From Hymenobacter terricola (GTDB taxonomy: Bacteria > Bacteroidota > Bacteroidia > Cytophagales > Hymenobacteraceae): a DNA stretch of 64,000 nucleotides. Location of the stretch: positions 62,001-126,000 of the forward strand of contig NZ_JAGEMO020000016.1 in assembly GCF_017921975.2 (NCBI RefSeq). Direction: 5' to 3'. Position numbers and translations under genes: made by a program. This document shows positions 24,403 to 33,299 of this stretch, piece after piece. The first letter of the stretch is position 1. Every line of letters starts with the position of its first letter. The notes beneath the pieces were generated by a model. That model ran no database searches and had not been told where the DNA came from. It worked only from the letters and a program-made list of their open reading frames with translations.

Positions 24403-25548
24403 ATGTCAGCCCTTCACGTCGCCGTCAATACCCGTTTTCTGCTGCCGGGGGCCCACCTGGAAGGCATCGGCCGCTTCAGCTTCGAAACGCTGAGCCGGCT
24501 GGTGGCTCAGCATCCGGACGTGACCTTCCACTTCCTGTTCGACCGCGCTTTCGACCCGCGCTACCTGTTTGGGCCGAATGTGGTGCCGCACGTGCTGCCC
24601 CCGCCGGCGCGGCACCCGTTCCTGTACCTGGCGTGGTTTGAGGGTGCGGTGGCCCTGTGGCTGGCGCGCCACCGCCCGGCCGCCTTCCTCAGCCCCGACG
24701 GTTTCACGACGCTGAATACCCGTGTGCCCCGCGTGACGGTGCTGCACGACCTGGCCTTCGAGCATTTCCCGCTCGACGTGGGCCTGCTGACGCGCAAGTA
24801 TTACCTCTTTTTTACGCCTCGTTTCGCCCGCGCCTCGCAGCAGCTCGTGGCCGTTTCCGAAGCCACCAAGGCCGATATCGTCAAGACCTACGGCGTCGCG
24901 CCCACCAAAATCAGCGTGGCCTACAATGCGCCCGCCGAGCTGTTTCGGCCCCAGCCCGAGGCCGCGCAACGGGAAATCCGGCGACGCTTCAGCCACGGGC
25001 AGCCGTATTTTTTGTTTGTGGGCGCCCTGCAGCCGCGCAAAAACCTGGGCAACCTGCTGCGAGCCTTCGATGCGTTTAAAACCGACGGCGGCCCGACCGT
25101 GGCCGCCGCGCAGCTGCTCATCGTGGGCCGCAAAGCCTGGAAAGCCGGCCCCATTCTCAACGCCTACCAGCAGATGCGCCACCAAAACGCGGTGCATTTC
25201 ACTGGCCGCGTGGCCGATGCCGAGCTGGCCGGCCTGTATGCCGCCGCGCGGGCCACGGTGTACGTGCCTTATTTCGAGGGATTTGGCATTCCCATCGTCG
25301 AGGCCCAGGCCAGCAGCTGCCCGGTGCTTACTTCCAACGTCAGCTCGATGCCGGAAGTAGCCGGCGCCGGCGGCGCGCTCCTCGTCGACCCGCACGAGGC
25401 TGCCAGTATTGCCGCCGGCCTCGCCCGGCTGTGGGCCGATGCGGCGCTGCGCCAGCAGCTCGTGGCCCAGGGCCACGCCAACCTCAGCCGGTTTTCCTGG
25501 GCAGCTAGTGCCGAGGTGCTGTGGCAGGCCCTGTTGAAGGCAATGTAG
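24403..25548 (+). CDS. Family 1 (GT-B) glycosyltransferase
   Basis: The protein has 381 residues. ATG 24403 is used because the earlier ATG at 24382 lies in the hairpin repeat. GT4/GT1-type features are FVGALQPRKNLGNLLRAF, then PYFEGFGIPIVEAQASSCPVLTS (acidic residues of the donor-binding EX7E motif) and PEVAGAGGALLVDP. The fold transfers a sugar from a nucleotide donor, probably to a growing surface polysaccharide given the neighbouring flippase, ligase and Wzz genes. It is probably a peripheral cytoplasmic enzyme. Confidence 0.9.
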   Translation: MSALHVAVNTRFLLPGAHLEGIGRFSFETLSRLVAQHPDVTFHFLFDRAFDPRYLFGPNVVPHVLPPPARHPFLYLAWFEGAVALWLARHRPAAFLSPDGFTTLNTRVPRVTVLHDLAFEHFPLDVGLLTRKYYLFFTPRFARASQQLVAVSEATKADIVKTYGVAPTKISVAYNAPAELFRPQPEAAQREIRRRFSHGQPYFLFVGALQPRKNLGNLLRAFDAFKTDGGPTVAAAQLLIVGRKAWKAGPILNAYQQMRHQNAVHFTGRVADAELAGLYAAARATVYVPYFEGFGIPIVEAQASSCPVLTSNVSSMPEVAGAGGALLVDPHEAASIAAGLARLWADAALRQQLVAQGHANLSRFSWAASAEVLWQALLKAM

Positions 25549-25626
25549 AACGAGGGATGAGAAATTTTGGCTCAACAGGCCTTTTTCGCGTTTCTTCATT
25601 CCTCGTTCGTCGTTCCGCATTGAGCC
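25549..25626. repeat. Palindromic repeat, family 2 (intergenic copy)
   Basis: AACGAGGGATGAGAAA at 25549-25564 is inverted as TTTCTTCATTCCTCGTT at 25591-25607, followed by CATTGAGCC. The same sequence type lies in frame inside the response regulator at 39863-39949. It may also act as a terminator for the GT1 gene. Confidence 0.65.
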
Positions 25627-25632
25627 CGGCGT

Positions 25633-25640
25633 TACTTTTG
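25633..25640 (+). promoter_or_regulatory. -7 element directly before the gene at 25645
   Basis: TACTTTTG is a full TANNTTTG match that ends five bases before the ATG, implying a leaderless or nearly leaderless transcript. Confidence 0.5.
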
Positions 25641-25644
25641 CGTT

Positions 25645-26190
25645 ATGGCCCGTTCGCACCCGTATAATTTTGCCCACGTGCTGCTGCCGCAGCTGGCCTG
25701 GCGCCGTCCGGTTTCGGTGCGCCGCGAGCTGAGCGACCCTTACCTGGCCCGCGAGCTGCTGCACTACGTGTGGGACAAAGCCGCCGAAAACCTGTCTGCC
25801 GCCGAGAAAGTTGTGCCCAAAGGCCTGCGCCTGAGCTGGCACGAAGTGGCCGGCCGCGTCACGGCCCTGTTTCACCTGCCGCCGCCCCAGGCCACCATGG
25901 AAGCGCATTTTTCGGCCCTCGTATACGAGGAAGACGACGAGCCCGCCGAAACCGAAGCCGAAGAAACGCGGCCCCGCTACTTCACCCTGGAAGCCACTTT
26001 GGGCCTGAATGGCCCCACTGGCACGCCCACCGTGGTAGGGGAGTGGGCCGGCGACATGCACCGCCACCTGGGCCGCGGCCCCGCCGGTGGCCAGCCCGAT
26101 ACCGCCGACACGTTCCTCGAAGTGCTGGCGGCCGTGCTCGGCCCGCTGCCCGATACGAGCGTGCCGTTTATGCGCATCGTGCGCTCCTGA
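25645..26190 (+). CDS. Conserved-looking hypothetical protein
   Basis: The protein has 181 residues and no signal or membrane segment. It has a basic start (MARSHPYNF), an acidic stretch (EEDDEPAETEAEE) at about residues 94-106, and otherwise mixed helix and strand. I do not recognise the family. The stop overlaps the ATG of the deacetylase (TGATG), so it is the first gene of a three-gene operon that continues with a deacetylase and a GT2. It may have a regulatory or accessory role in the polysaccharide pathway. Confidence 0.65.
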   Translation: MARSHPYNFAHVLLPQLAWRRPVSVRRELSDPYLARELLHYVWDKAAENLSAAEKVVPKGLRLSWHEVAGRVTALFHLPPPQATMEAHFSALVYEEDDEPAETEAEETRPRYFTLEATLGLNGPTGTPTVVGEWAGDMHRHLGRGPAGGQPDTADTFLEVLAAVLGPLPDTSVPFMRIVRS

Positions 26191-26876
26191 TGCCCATGCG
26201 TGCCCGGCTCGACGCGGCCCTGCTCACCCGCCCGCCCCGGTTGCTGCACGCGCTGCTGCCCGGCTGCGAGTGGACCGGCCCGCGCCACACGCCCGCCGGC
26301 GCGCCGGTGCTGTACCTCACCTTCGACGACGGCCCCATTCCCGAAGAAACGCCCTGGGTGCTGGAGCAATTGGCTCTTTACAACGCCCAGGCCACGTTTT
26401 TTTGCGTGGGCCAGAACCTGGAGCGCTACCCCGAAATTGCCCGCGCCGCCCTTGCCGCGGGCCACCGGCTGGGCAACCACACCCACTACCACCGCAGCGC
26501 CTGGGCCTCCGCCCGCGCTGAGTATCTGGACGGTATTGCCGATTGCCAGACCGTGCTAGCCGAAGTGGGCGTGGACCCGGCCGGCGCTGCTGGGGCACAG
26601 AAGCGGCTCTTCCGGCCGCCGTATGGCCGGCTCACCTGGTCGCTTTTGCAGGCGCTGCGGCCGGAGTTTCGGCTGGTGATGTGGTCGGTGCTGACGCGGG
26701 ACTACGACCCGGATTTGAGCCCGGAAAACTGTTTGCAGTTCACCTTGGCGGCGGTTCGACCCGGCGACATTCTGGTGTTTCACGACAGCCGGAAGGCCAG
26801 CGCGCGGCTGCGGTTTGTGCTGCCGCGGGTGTTGGCGCACTTCGTGGAAAGGGGGTATCAGTTCTCGACGCTGTGA
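26190..26876 (+). CDS. Polysaccharide deacetylase (NodB homology)
   Basis: The protein has 228 residues from ATG 26190 (26196 is an alternative). The NodB motifs are in order: LTFDDGP with the metal-binding Asp pair, GNHTHYH (H-x3-H type metal site) and RPPYG. A late HDS (LVFHDS) is the usual active-site His. It removes N- or O-acetyl groups from glycans. No signal peptide is visible, although residues 10-25 are mildly hydrophobic. Both neighbours overlap it, so it is made together with the GT2 downstream. Confidence 0.92.
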   Translation: MPMRARLDAALLTRPPRLLHALLPGCEWTGPRHTPAGAPVLYLTFDDGPIPEETPWVLEQLALYNAQATFFCVGQNLERYPEIARAALAAGHRLGNHTHYHRSAWASARAEYLDGIADCQTVLAEVGVDPAGAAGAQKRLFRPPYGRLTWSLLQALRPEFRLVMWSVLTRDYDPDLSPENCLQFTLAAVRPGDILVFHDSRKASARLRFVLPRVLAHFVERGYQFSTL

Positions 26877-27991
26877 GGGGCTTGCTGCTGGCTTTCCTGC
26901 CGGGCTTTCTGGTGCTCTGGCTGCTGGGCATGGCTTACACTGCCTGGCGCTTCGCCACCCGGCAAGGCACCAAACCTGTTGCGCCGCTGCCCGCGCCACT
27001 GCCCCGCGTGAGCGTGCTCATCGCCGCCCGCGACGAAGAGGCAGCCCTGCCGCGCTGCTTAGCCAGCTTGCGGGCCTTGAATTACCCGCAGGAGCTGCTG
27101 GAAATCCTGGTTGGCGACGATGCCAGCACCGACCGCACGGCGGCCGTGGCCGAGGCGGCTATGCAGGGGTTTGCGGGTTCTTTTCGGGTCATTTCCATCT
27201 CCGAAACGCTGGGCCAGGCCCGCGGCAAGGCCAACGTGCTGGCGCACCTGGCCCGGCAGGCCACCACCGATTTTTTCTTCATCACCGACGCCGACATCAG
27301 CTTGCCCGCGACCTGGATTACGGCCCTGCTGGCCCCGGCCGCGCCGGGTATGGGCACGGTTACGGGCATCACGGCCGTGCGGGGGCCGCGGCTGTTTCAC
27401 CAGCTGCAGGGCATCGACTGGCTGCTGTCGTTGAGCATGGTGCAGGTGGTGAGCGACCTGGACCGGCCCGTGACGGCCATGGGCAACAACATGCTGGTGA
27501 CCCGCGCCGCCTACGAAGCCACCGGCGGCTACGAGGCGCTCCCCTTCTCCGTGACCGAGGATTTTGCCCTGTTCCGGGCCGTGCTGGCGGCGGGCTACGG
27601 TTTTCGGCAGGTATTCAACGCCGAAGTAAGGGCCGATTCGCTGCCCATGCCCACCTGGCCGGACTTGCTGAAGCAGCGCCGCCGCTGGCTGCGCGGGGTG
27701 GAGGGGCTGCCGCTGCGCCTGCGGCTGGAGCTGCTGTTTTTCAGCGGGTTTTGGCCCGCGCTGCTGGGGCTGGCGTGGCTGGCAGGGCCAGGACTGGCGC
27801 TTGTTTTTTGGGGTGCGAAAGTGCTGGTGCAGGCCGTGTTGGCATATTTTGCGCACCGCCGGGCCGGCCTGCGGCTGCGCTGGTGGCTGTTGCCGCTGTT
27901 CGAGCTTTACACCCTGGCGTTGGCGGTGGCAATTCTGGGGTTTCAGCTGTTTGGTGGGGCGGTGGTGTGGAAGGGGCGGCGCTACGAGTGA
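26873..27991 (+). CDS. Membrane-bound family 2 glycosyltransferase
   Basis: The protein has 372 residues with a GTG start overlapping the deacetylase stop. One helix (about 3-24) is followed by a GT2 domain: SVLIAARDEEAALP, GDDASTDRT, the metal-binding TDADIS and the RRRRWLRG motif (Q-x2-RW type). Three C-terminal helices follow. The order deacetylase then GT2 resembles loci making partly deacetylated glycans. It is a paralogue of the GT2 at 14008 but lacks the inserted repeat between helix and catalytic domain. Confidence 0.9.
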   Translation: MRGLLLAFLPGFLVLWLLGMAYTAWRFATRQGTKPVAPLPAPLPRVSVLIAARDEEAALPRCLASLRALNYPQELLEILVGDDASTDRTAAVAEAAMQGFAGSFRVISISETLGQARGKANVLAHLARQATTDFFFITDADISLPATWITALLAPAAPGMGTVTGITAVRGPRLFHQLQGIDWLLSLSMVQVVSDLDRPVTAMGNNMLVTRAAYEATGGYEALPFSVTEDFALFRAVLAAGYGFRQVFNAEVRADSLPMPTWPDLLKQRRRWLRGVEGLPLRLRLELLFFSGFWPALLGLAWLAGPGLALVFWGAKVLVQAVLAYFAHRRAGLRLRWWLLPLFELYTLALAVAILGFQLFGGAVVWKGRRYE

Positions 27992-28054
27992 GCGGGCCTG
28001 GCACTCGGCGCTGGCCACCGTTTAGCGCGCAGCGCGTAACTGGGACCAGGGTGG

Positions 28055-28062
28055 TAGTTTTG
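28055..28062 (+). promoter_or_regulatory. -7 element directly before tatD
   Basis: TAGTTTTG ends eight bases before ATG 28070, so the transcript should have only a few untranslated bases. Confidence 0.5.
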
Positions 28063-28069
28063 CGTTCCT

Positions 28070-28837
28070 ATGCACATCACCGATTCGCACGCCCACCTTT
28101 ATTCTGAACAGTTCAAGCCCGACCGGCTCGATGCGCTGCGCCGCGCCCAGGAGGCGGGGGTGCGCACCATTGTGATGCCCAACGTGGACCATTCCAGCAT
28201 CGACGCGATGATGGAGCTGGAGGCCCAGGCCCCGGAAACCTGCTTCGCCATGATGGGCCTGCACCCGTGCTCGGTCACGCGCAGCTTCGAGCAGGATTTG
28301 TACGAGGTGGAAACCTGGCTGGGCCGCCGGCCCTTTGCCGCCGTAGGCGAAGCGGGGCTGGACCTGCACTGGGACAAAACCCTGCTGGCCGAGCAGCAGG
28401 AAGCCCTGAAAATTCAGCTCAACCTGGCTAAAAGGCACAACCTGCCCATCGTGCTGCACACCCGCGAGGCCTTCGCCGAAACCGTGGCCCTGGTGGAAGC
28501 GGCCCAGGACGGCACCCTGCGCGGCGTGTTTCACTGCTTTTCGGGCACGCCGGCGGAGGCGGAGCAGGTCATCAGGCTGGGCTTTATGCTGGGCATTGGC
28601 GGGGTGGCCACGTTCAAAAACGGCGGGGCCGATAAGGTGTTGCCCGGCATTGGGCTGGAGCACTTGCTGCTCGAAACCGACTGCCCCTACCTGGCGCCCG
28701 TGCCGCACCGGGGCAAGCGCAACGAGCCCGCCTACCTGCCGCTGGTGCTGCGCCGCGTGGCCGAGCTGCTGGGCAAGGACGTGGCCGAAGTGGCCGATGC
28801 CACCACGCGCAACGCGGCCGCGCTGTTCAATCTGTAG
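28070..28837 (+). CDS. TatD-family metal-dependent deoxyribonuclease
   Basis: The protein has 255 residues, the usual TatD length. The metal ligands are visible: DSHAHL near the start, GEAGLDLHW, LPIVLHTREA, HCFSGTPAEAE and LLLETDCPYLAPVP, followed by RGKRNEPAYL. Members are cytoplasmic DNases with roles in DNA repair or turnover; the exact subgroup (TatD, YcfH or YjjV) cannot be told. It is convergent with the CZB-like gene, seven bases apart. Confidence 0.93.
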   Translation: MHITDSHAHLYSEQFKPDRLDALRRAQEAGVRTIVMPNVDHSSIDAMMELEAQAPETCFAMMGLHPCSVTRSFEQDLYEVETWLGRRPFAAVGEAGLDLHWDKTLLAEQQEALKIQLNLAKRHNLPIVLHTREAFAETVALVEAAQDGTLRGVFHCFSGTPAEAEQVIRLGFMLGIGGVATFKNGGADKVLPGIGLEHLLLETDCPYLAPVPHRGKRNEPAYLPLVLRRVAELLGKDVAEVADATTRNAAALFNL

Positions 28838-28844
28838 CCAGGGG

Positions 28845-29207
28845 CTAGGCCGCCCGGCGGGTTTCCTGTTCCAACCGGGTCAGGAGCGTCTCGATGTGGT
28901 CGGCGTAGCCGTTGATTTGGTCGAGGCCGGCGCGCGATTCTTCGATGTGGCCACGGGCGTAGCGGGCGGCCAGGTCCTGGCCGGTCTGGAGCATCTGTTG
29001 CAGGGTGTGCTCAATCTCGCGTACTTCGGGGTAGGCGCCGAGCGTGGGTTTTACGGCGGTTTGCAGCCACTGGCCCAGGGGGTTATCGCGCAGAGAAAAC
29101 AGCTCCGGTTCGGCGGCTCGCACGCCGTAGAGCACCGAGCGCAGCCGCGACTTGAACAGCACCTGCTTGACGCGGGCCTGCTGAAAGTCGAAAGAAGAGA
29201 GGGCCAT
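28845..29207 (-). CDS. CZB-like small signalling protein
   Basis: The protein has 120 residues, mostly helical, with no membrane segment. The pattern SRLRSVLYG, NPLGQWLQ and PEVREIEHTLQQML resembles the chemoreceptor zinc-binding (CZB) fold, which has C-x-x-GKW and an H in the third helix. Here the usual Cys is replaced by Asn-Pro and only one His of the site is evident, so zinc binding may be lost or altered. It lies 51 bases downstream of the PAS protein on the same strand, so it is probably its partner. The family call is tentative. Confidence 0.5.
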   Translation of the reverse strand: MALSSFDFQQARVKQVLFKSRLRSVLYGVRAAEPELFSLRDNPLGQWLQTAVKPTLGAYPEVREIEHTLQQMLQTGQDLAARYARGHIEESRAGLDQINGYADHIETLLTRLEQETRRAA

Positions 29208-29258
29208 GCCGGGAGCTAAAAAAAGAGGAGCAAAGAAGACCGCAAAGATACAGCGGGT

Positions 29259-30578
29259 TTAGCCGGCCGTGGCTTCGTCGATGGCGTTGGCGGCGGTGTC
29301 GCGCAGTTTCTCCAGTACCTGGCGGGCCCGCACGAAATCGGTGACTTCAAAAGCAAAGACCATGATGCCGGCGGGCTGGCCGTTCTCGCGGAATCGCTGG
29401 TAGATAAAATTAAAATACGTGTCTTTGAGCACCCCACTGGCGTCGCGCTCCAGCTGCATTTTTAGCTCGTTGCCGTGGAAGGTTTCGCCGGTCTGGTACA
29501 CGTTGTCGAGAATATCGATAAAGCCCTGGTCTTTGACTTCGGGCACGGCCTCGGCCACGGTGCGGCCCAGCAGCTGGCGGTGCGGAAACAGCTGCTGGTA
29601 GCGCGGGTTCACGAATTCGTAGTGGTGCTCGGGCCCGCGCAACACACAAATCATGGCCGGGGCCTGCTGAAACAGGCTTTCGTAGGTTTCGCGCTGGCTT
29701 TCGGCCTTTTGGTAGAGCTGGTAGGCCTGGTCGGAGAGGGCGGCCTGCTGCTCGTTGGCCACCAGCAGCTCCTGCACCATCTGGCGCTGGTCGTGAATGT
29801 CGGTGGCCCCGCCCACCCACATGGTAATGCGGCCGGCATCGTCGCGCCGGGGCACGGCGCGCACCAATATCCAGCGGTACTGGTCGTCGTGCCGACGCAG
29901 GCGGTATTCTACCTGATACAGGTCGCCGGTGGCGAGGGAATGCTGCCAGACTTCGAGCACGCGGGCCTGGTCTTCGGGGTGCAGGTCTTCGGTCCACTGC
30001 CAGCCGGTTTGCCGGCCCAGGGGCTTGCCGGTGAAGGCCAGCCAGCGGGAGTTGAGGTAGTCGCGCTCGCCGGTGGCATCGGAGGTCCAGATGAGCACGG
30101 GCAGGTTTTCGAGGATGAAGCGGGTGCGGTCCTGGGCTTCGTCCAAATCGGTCTGGACCTGGGCGGCGTGCAGGGCGGCGCGGTGCTGCTCGGTCACGTC
30201 CTGCGGCATTTGCAGGATGTACTGCAGCTGGCCGTGCCCGTCCAGCAACGGGTAGTGGGTGATTTGCCAGTAGCGCTCCTCGGTGCCGCCGCCCTGCTCG
30301 GCGGGGCGCTCCAGGTCGTAGCGCAGCAGGGGCATGGTGTCGGGGCGCAGGGTGCGGCGCACCTGCTCGTGGGAGGCGGCCAGCTCCTGCTGGCTTTCGG
30401 GGGCCGAGGGGTAGGCCGCGAAAATGTCGCGGCCCACGGCCTGCGCGCGCGGCAGCAGCGACACGGCCACGTGCTGGTCGGAGTTGTCGAGCACGGTGCC
30501 ATCGGGCGCCAGCAGCAGGTAGGAGCCGGGCAGCGCCTGAAACAGGGCGTGGTAATCGATGGAAGGAGAATCAGCCAT
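29259..30578 (-). CDS. PAS-only sensor protein (three PAS domains, no kinase)
   Basis: The protein has 439 residues from ATG 30578; the frame above that is spurious. Three PAS domains are seen at about 5-125, 145-265 and 295-420; the second has the PAC-type GERDYLNSRW...RRHDDQYRWILVRAVPRRD pattern (shown in parts). A coiled coil links the second and third (ANEQQAALSDQAYQLYQKAE). The chain ends in EKLRDTAANAIDEATAG without a histidine-kinase, GGDEF or other output domain. It must signal through a partner, and the CZB-like protein downstream is the best candidate. Confidence 0.85.
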   Translation of the reverse strand: MADSPSIDYHALFQALPGSYLLLAPDGTVLDNSDQHVAVSLLPRAQAVGRDIFAAYPSAPESQQELAASHEQVRRTLRPDTMPLLRYDLERPAEQGGGTEERYWQITHYPLLDGHGQLQYILQMPQDVTEQHRAALHAAQVQTDLDEAQDRTRFILENLPVLIWTSDATGERDYLNSRWLAFTGKPLGRQTGWQWTEDLHPEDQARVLEVWQHSLATGDLYQVEYRLRRHDDQYRWILVRAVPRRDDAGRITMWVGGATDIHDQRQMVQELLVANEQQAALSDQAYQLYQKAESQRETYESLFQQAPAMICVLRGPEHHYEFVNPRYQQLFPHRQLLGRTVAEAVPEVKDQGFIDILDNVYQTGETFHGNELKMQLERDASGVLKDTYFNFIYQRFRENGQPAGIMVFAFEVTDFVRARQVLEKLRDTAANAIDEATAG

Positions 30579-30814
30579 GAAGACGGGAAATGGATGATGC
30601 CGCAAGCTGGGCGGGTGGGAATGATGATGCCGTGAAGGCGAAAAAAAGCCAGTTGCGGCGTGGCAGGAAGTTCCGGGGGCTACAACCGAACGGCAGACCA
30701 TTTGTATGGAAATGGCCGGTTTGCTTGCAAATATGCGAGGCGGACCGCTGCCGGCCAGGGCCACGAACTTGCGGGGGCCGGTGGTTGCCGGGCGGCGGTT
30801 TATCCGGCCGGGCC

Positions 30815-30885
30815 ACGCTTCATCCGGGCCATTCGTCGCTTCGGCAACACAAAGTTGAGCCTGGATTGGGCACCGGGCACCTTTG
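30815..30885 (+). promoter_or_regulatory. Operator and promoter of the TonB receptor (site A)
   Basis: ACGCTTCATCCG (30815-30826), ten bases, CGCTTCGGCAAC (30837-30848), 29 bases, then CACCTTTG (30878-30885). A TTG at 30855-30857 sits 20 bases before the last box, so this fits a Bacteroidota promoter with two CGCTTC half-sites spaced two helical turns apart upstream. The same layout occurs at 34974-35044. Apart from this, the 333-base gap 30579-30911 holds nothing I can identify. Confidence 0.6.
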
Positions 30886-30911
30886 AGCCATCAATTACTC
30901 GCCGGCCCACC

Positions 30912-33149
30912 ATGAAAACTTCGCTACTCCCGCTGCTCCTGCTGCTGAGCGCCGCCCCCGCTGCCCTCGCCCAAACCGTTGCACCGACGCCAGCTTCCCA
31001 GCTTCTCACCTCCCCAACTTCCCTAAAAGGCACCGTGCGCGACCCCAACGGCCAGCCCCTGCCGGGCGTGAACGTGTTCCTGAAAACCACCTTCGACGGG
31101 GCCAGTACCGACTCGCTGGGCCGGTTCAGCTTCGCCACCGAGCACGCGGCCGGACCGGCGGTGCTGGTGGCCACCTTCATCGGCTACGAGCCGCAGGAGC
31201 TGCCGGTGACCCTGGGCGGAGGCCCCATCAGCCTGCCCAATATCCGGCTGAAAGCCAGCCGCGCCGCCCTCGGCGACGTGGTGGTGACGGCCGGGGCCTT
31301 CGAAGCCAGCGACGACAAGCGCAGCTCGGTGCTCAAGCCGCTGGATATTGTGACCACGGCCGGCGCGCTGGGCGACATCGCCGGGGCGCTGAACGCCCTG
31401 CCCGGCACCACGCGGGTGGGCGAAACGGGCCAGCTGTTCGTGCGCGGCGGCGCCGCCTCGGAAACCAAAACCTACCTCGACGGCCTGCCCGTGCAAACGC
31501 CCTACGGCGGCGCGGTGCCCAACGTGGCCTCGCGGGGCCGGTTTTCGCCGTTCCTGTTCAAGGGCACCGTGTTCAGCACCGGCGGCTACTCGGCCGAGTT
31601 TGGGCAGGCCCTGAGCGCGGTGGTGGCCCTGAACTCCACCGACCTTGCGCCGGAGACGCAGACCGCCGTGTCGCTGATGAGCGTGGGCGGCAGCCTGGCC
31701 CGCACCCGGCGCTGGGACCGCACCTCGGTGGCCGTGAGCGCCGACTACACCAACCTCGCGCCCTACTACAACCTTGTGCCGCAAAGCCTGGGCTGGGAAA
31801 AAGCCCCGCTGGCCCTGGGCGGCTCGCTCAGGCTGGCCCACAAAGCAGGGCAGGCCGGCATGCTGAAAGTGTACGGCACCTACAGCCGCCAGCGCCTGGC
31901 CCTGAGCCAGCCCGACGCCAACCCGGAATTTGCCGCCGGCCATCCCGTGGCCCTGGCCAACGACAACGCCTACCTCAACGCCACCTACCGCGCCCCGCTG
32001 GTGCACGGCTGGAGCCTGAACACCGGCCTGGCCCTGACCCAGGACGACAACCTCGTGCGCCCCGATGTGCAGTCTGTGCACGACCTCGACCGCTCCGCCG
32101 TGGCCCGCCTCGTGCTCACCAACGACTCGGCCAGCACTTGGTTCAACCTCAAAATGGGCCTCGAAGGCTACGCCCAGCGCTACCGCCAGCAGTACCAGCC
32201 CACGGCCGACGCCCCCATACTGGCCCTTGGCGTGAACGAGCAGCGCGCCGCCGGCTTCTTCGAAAGCGAGCTGGTGCTGAGCCGCAAGCTGGCCGCCCGC
32301 GCCGGCCTGCGCACCGAATATTCGGCCCTGCTGGGGCGCTTCAACGCCGCCCCGCGCGCGGGGCTGGCCTACAAAACCGGCGAGTATAGCCAGCTCTCCG
32401 CCGCCTGGGGCTACTTCTACCAGTCGCCCACCACCGATTTGCTGCGCATCAGCCACGCCCTGCAGTTTGAGCGCGCCGAGCACTACATGCTGACCTACCA
32501 GCGCATGGTGAAGGACCGCACGCTGCGCGCCGAAATCTACCAGAAGAACTACACCCAGCTCACCACTTTCGACCCCAACAACCTCTACAACCCGGCTGCC
32601 TACCAGAACGGCGGCGGCGGCTACGCCCGTGGTTTAGATGTGCTGTGGCGCGACCGCACCACCTTCAAAAAGGCCGACTACTGGGTCAGCTACGGCTTTC
32701 TGGATACGCGCCGCCAGTTCCGCACCGACCCCGTGACGGCCGTGCCCACCTTCGCCGCCCGGCACAACCTGAGCGTGGTGGGCAAGTATTGGGTGCAGAA
32801 AGTCCACACCCAGGTCGGCTTCACCTACAGCTACGGCTCGCCCCGCGCCTACAACAACCCCAACCTGCCCGGCTACAACCAAAGCCGCCTGCCCGCCTAC
32901 CAGGACCTGAGCCTGAACGTGAGCTACCTCACCCACTGGTTCGGGCAGTTCACCATCGTCTACGTCTCGGCCTCCAACGCGCTGGGCCGGAACAACGTCT
33001 ACGGCTACACTTTCGCCGGCCAGCCCGATGCCAGCGGCCAGCTCCGCAGCGTGGCCGTGACGCCGCCCGCCCCGCGCATGTTGTTCGTGGGCGTGTTTAT
33101 CTCGATTAACAAGACGAGCAAGGTGGACTTGAACGAGAAGCCGGATTAG
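30912..33149 (+). CDS. TonB-dependent receptor with carboxypeptidase-like N-domain
   Basis: The protein has 745 residues. Residues 1-20 are a signal peptide. A CarboxypepD_reg-like domain (about 38-120, GTVRDPNGQPLPGVNVFLKTT split across strands) precedes the plug (about 135-230; GQLFVRGGAASETKTYLDGLPVQTPYGG in parts). The barrel follows and ends in an aromatic-rich strand and a short polar tail (NKTSKVDLNEKPD). It imports a bulky substrate across the outer membrane using TonB; the substrate is unknown. It lacks a neighbouring SusD, so it is not a SusCD pair. An operator shared with the TPR gene at 35086 lies upstream. Confidence 0.88.
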   Translation: MKTSLLPLLLLLSAAPAALAQTVAPTPASQLLTSPTSLKGTVRDPNGQPLPGVNVFLKTTFDGASTDSLGRFSFATEHAAGPAVLVATFIGYEPQELPVTLGGGPISLPNIRLKASRAALGDVVVTAGAFEASDDKRSSVLKPLDIVTTAGALGDIAGALNALPGTTRVGETGQLFVRGGAASETKTYLDGLPVQTPYGGAVPNVASRGRFSPFLFKGTVFSTGGYSAEFGQALSAVVALNSTDLAPETQTAVSLMSVGGSLARTRRWDRTSVAVSADYTNLAPYYNLVPQSLGWEKAPLALGGSLRLAHKAGQAGMLKVYGTYSRQRLALSQPDANPEFAAGHPVALANDNAYLNATYRAPLVHGWSLNTGLALTQDDNLVRPDVQSVHDLDRSAVARLVLTNDSASTWFNLKMGLEGYAQRYRQQYQPTADAPILALGVNEQRAAGFFESELVLSRKLAARAGLRTEYSALLGRFNAAPRAGLAYKTGEYSQLSAAWGYFYQSPTTDLLRISHALQFERAEHYMLTYQRMVKDRTLRAEIYQKNYTQLTTFDPNNLYNPAAYQNGGGGYARGLDVLWRDRTTFKKADYWVSYGFLDTRRQFRTDPVTAVPTFAARHNLSVVGKYWVQKVHTQVGFTYSYGSPRAYNNPNLPGYNQSRLPAYQDLSLNVSYLTHWFGQFTIVYVSASNALGRNNVYGYTFAGQPDASGQLRSVAVTPPAPRMLFVGVFISINKTSKVDLNEKPD

Positions 33150-33299
33150 GAGCGGGCGGCGCGCCGGCAGCACAGAGCGCCAGCAGCAAAACAACGGCAA
33201 GCGGCCGCAAACGGCCCGCCTGTTTGGCACGATTGACCCTTTTCCATGTGCGCCGTTTGCCTTAACCTTGTGCAACCATTTACCCTACTGGCAAACCAC

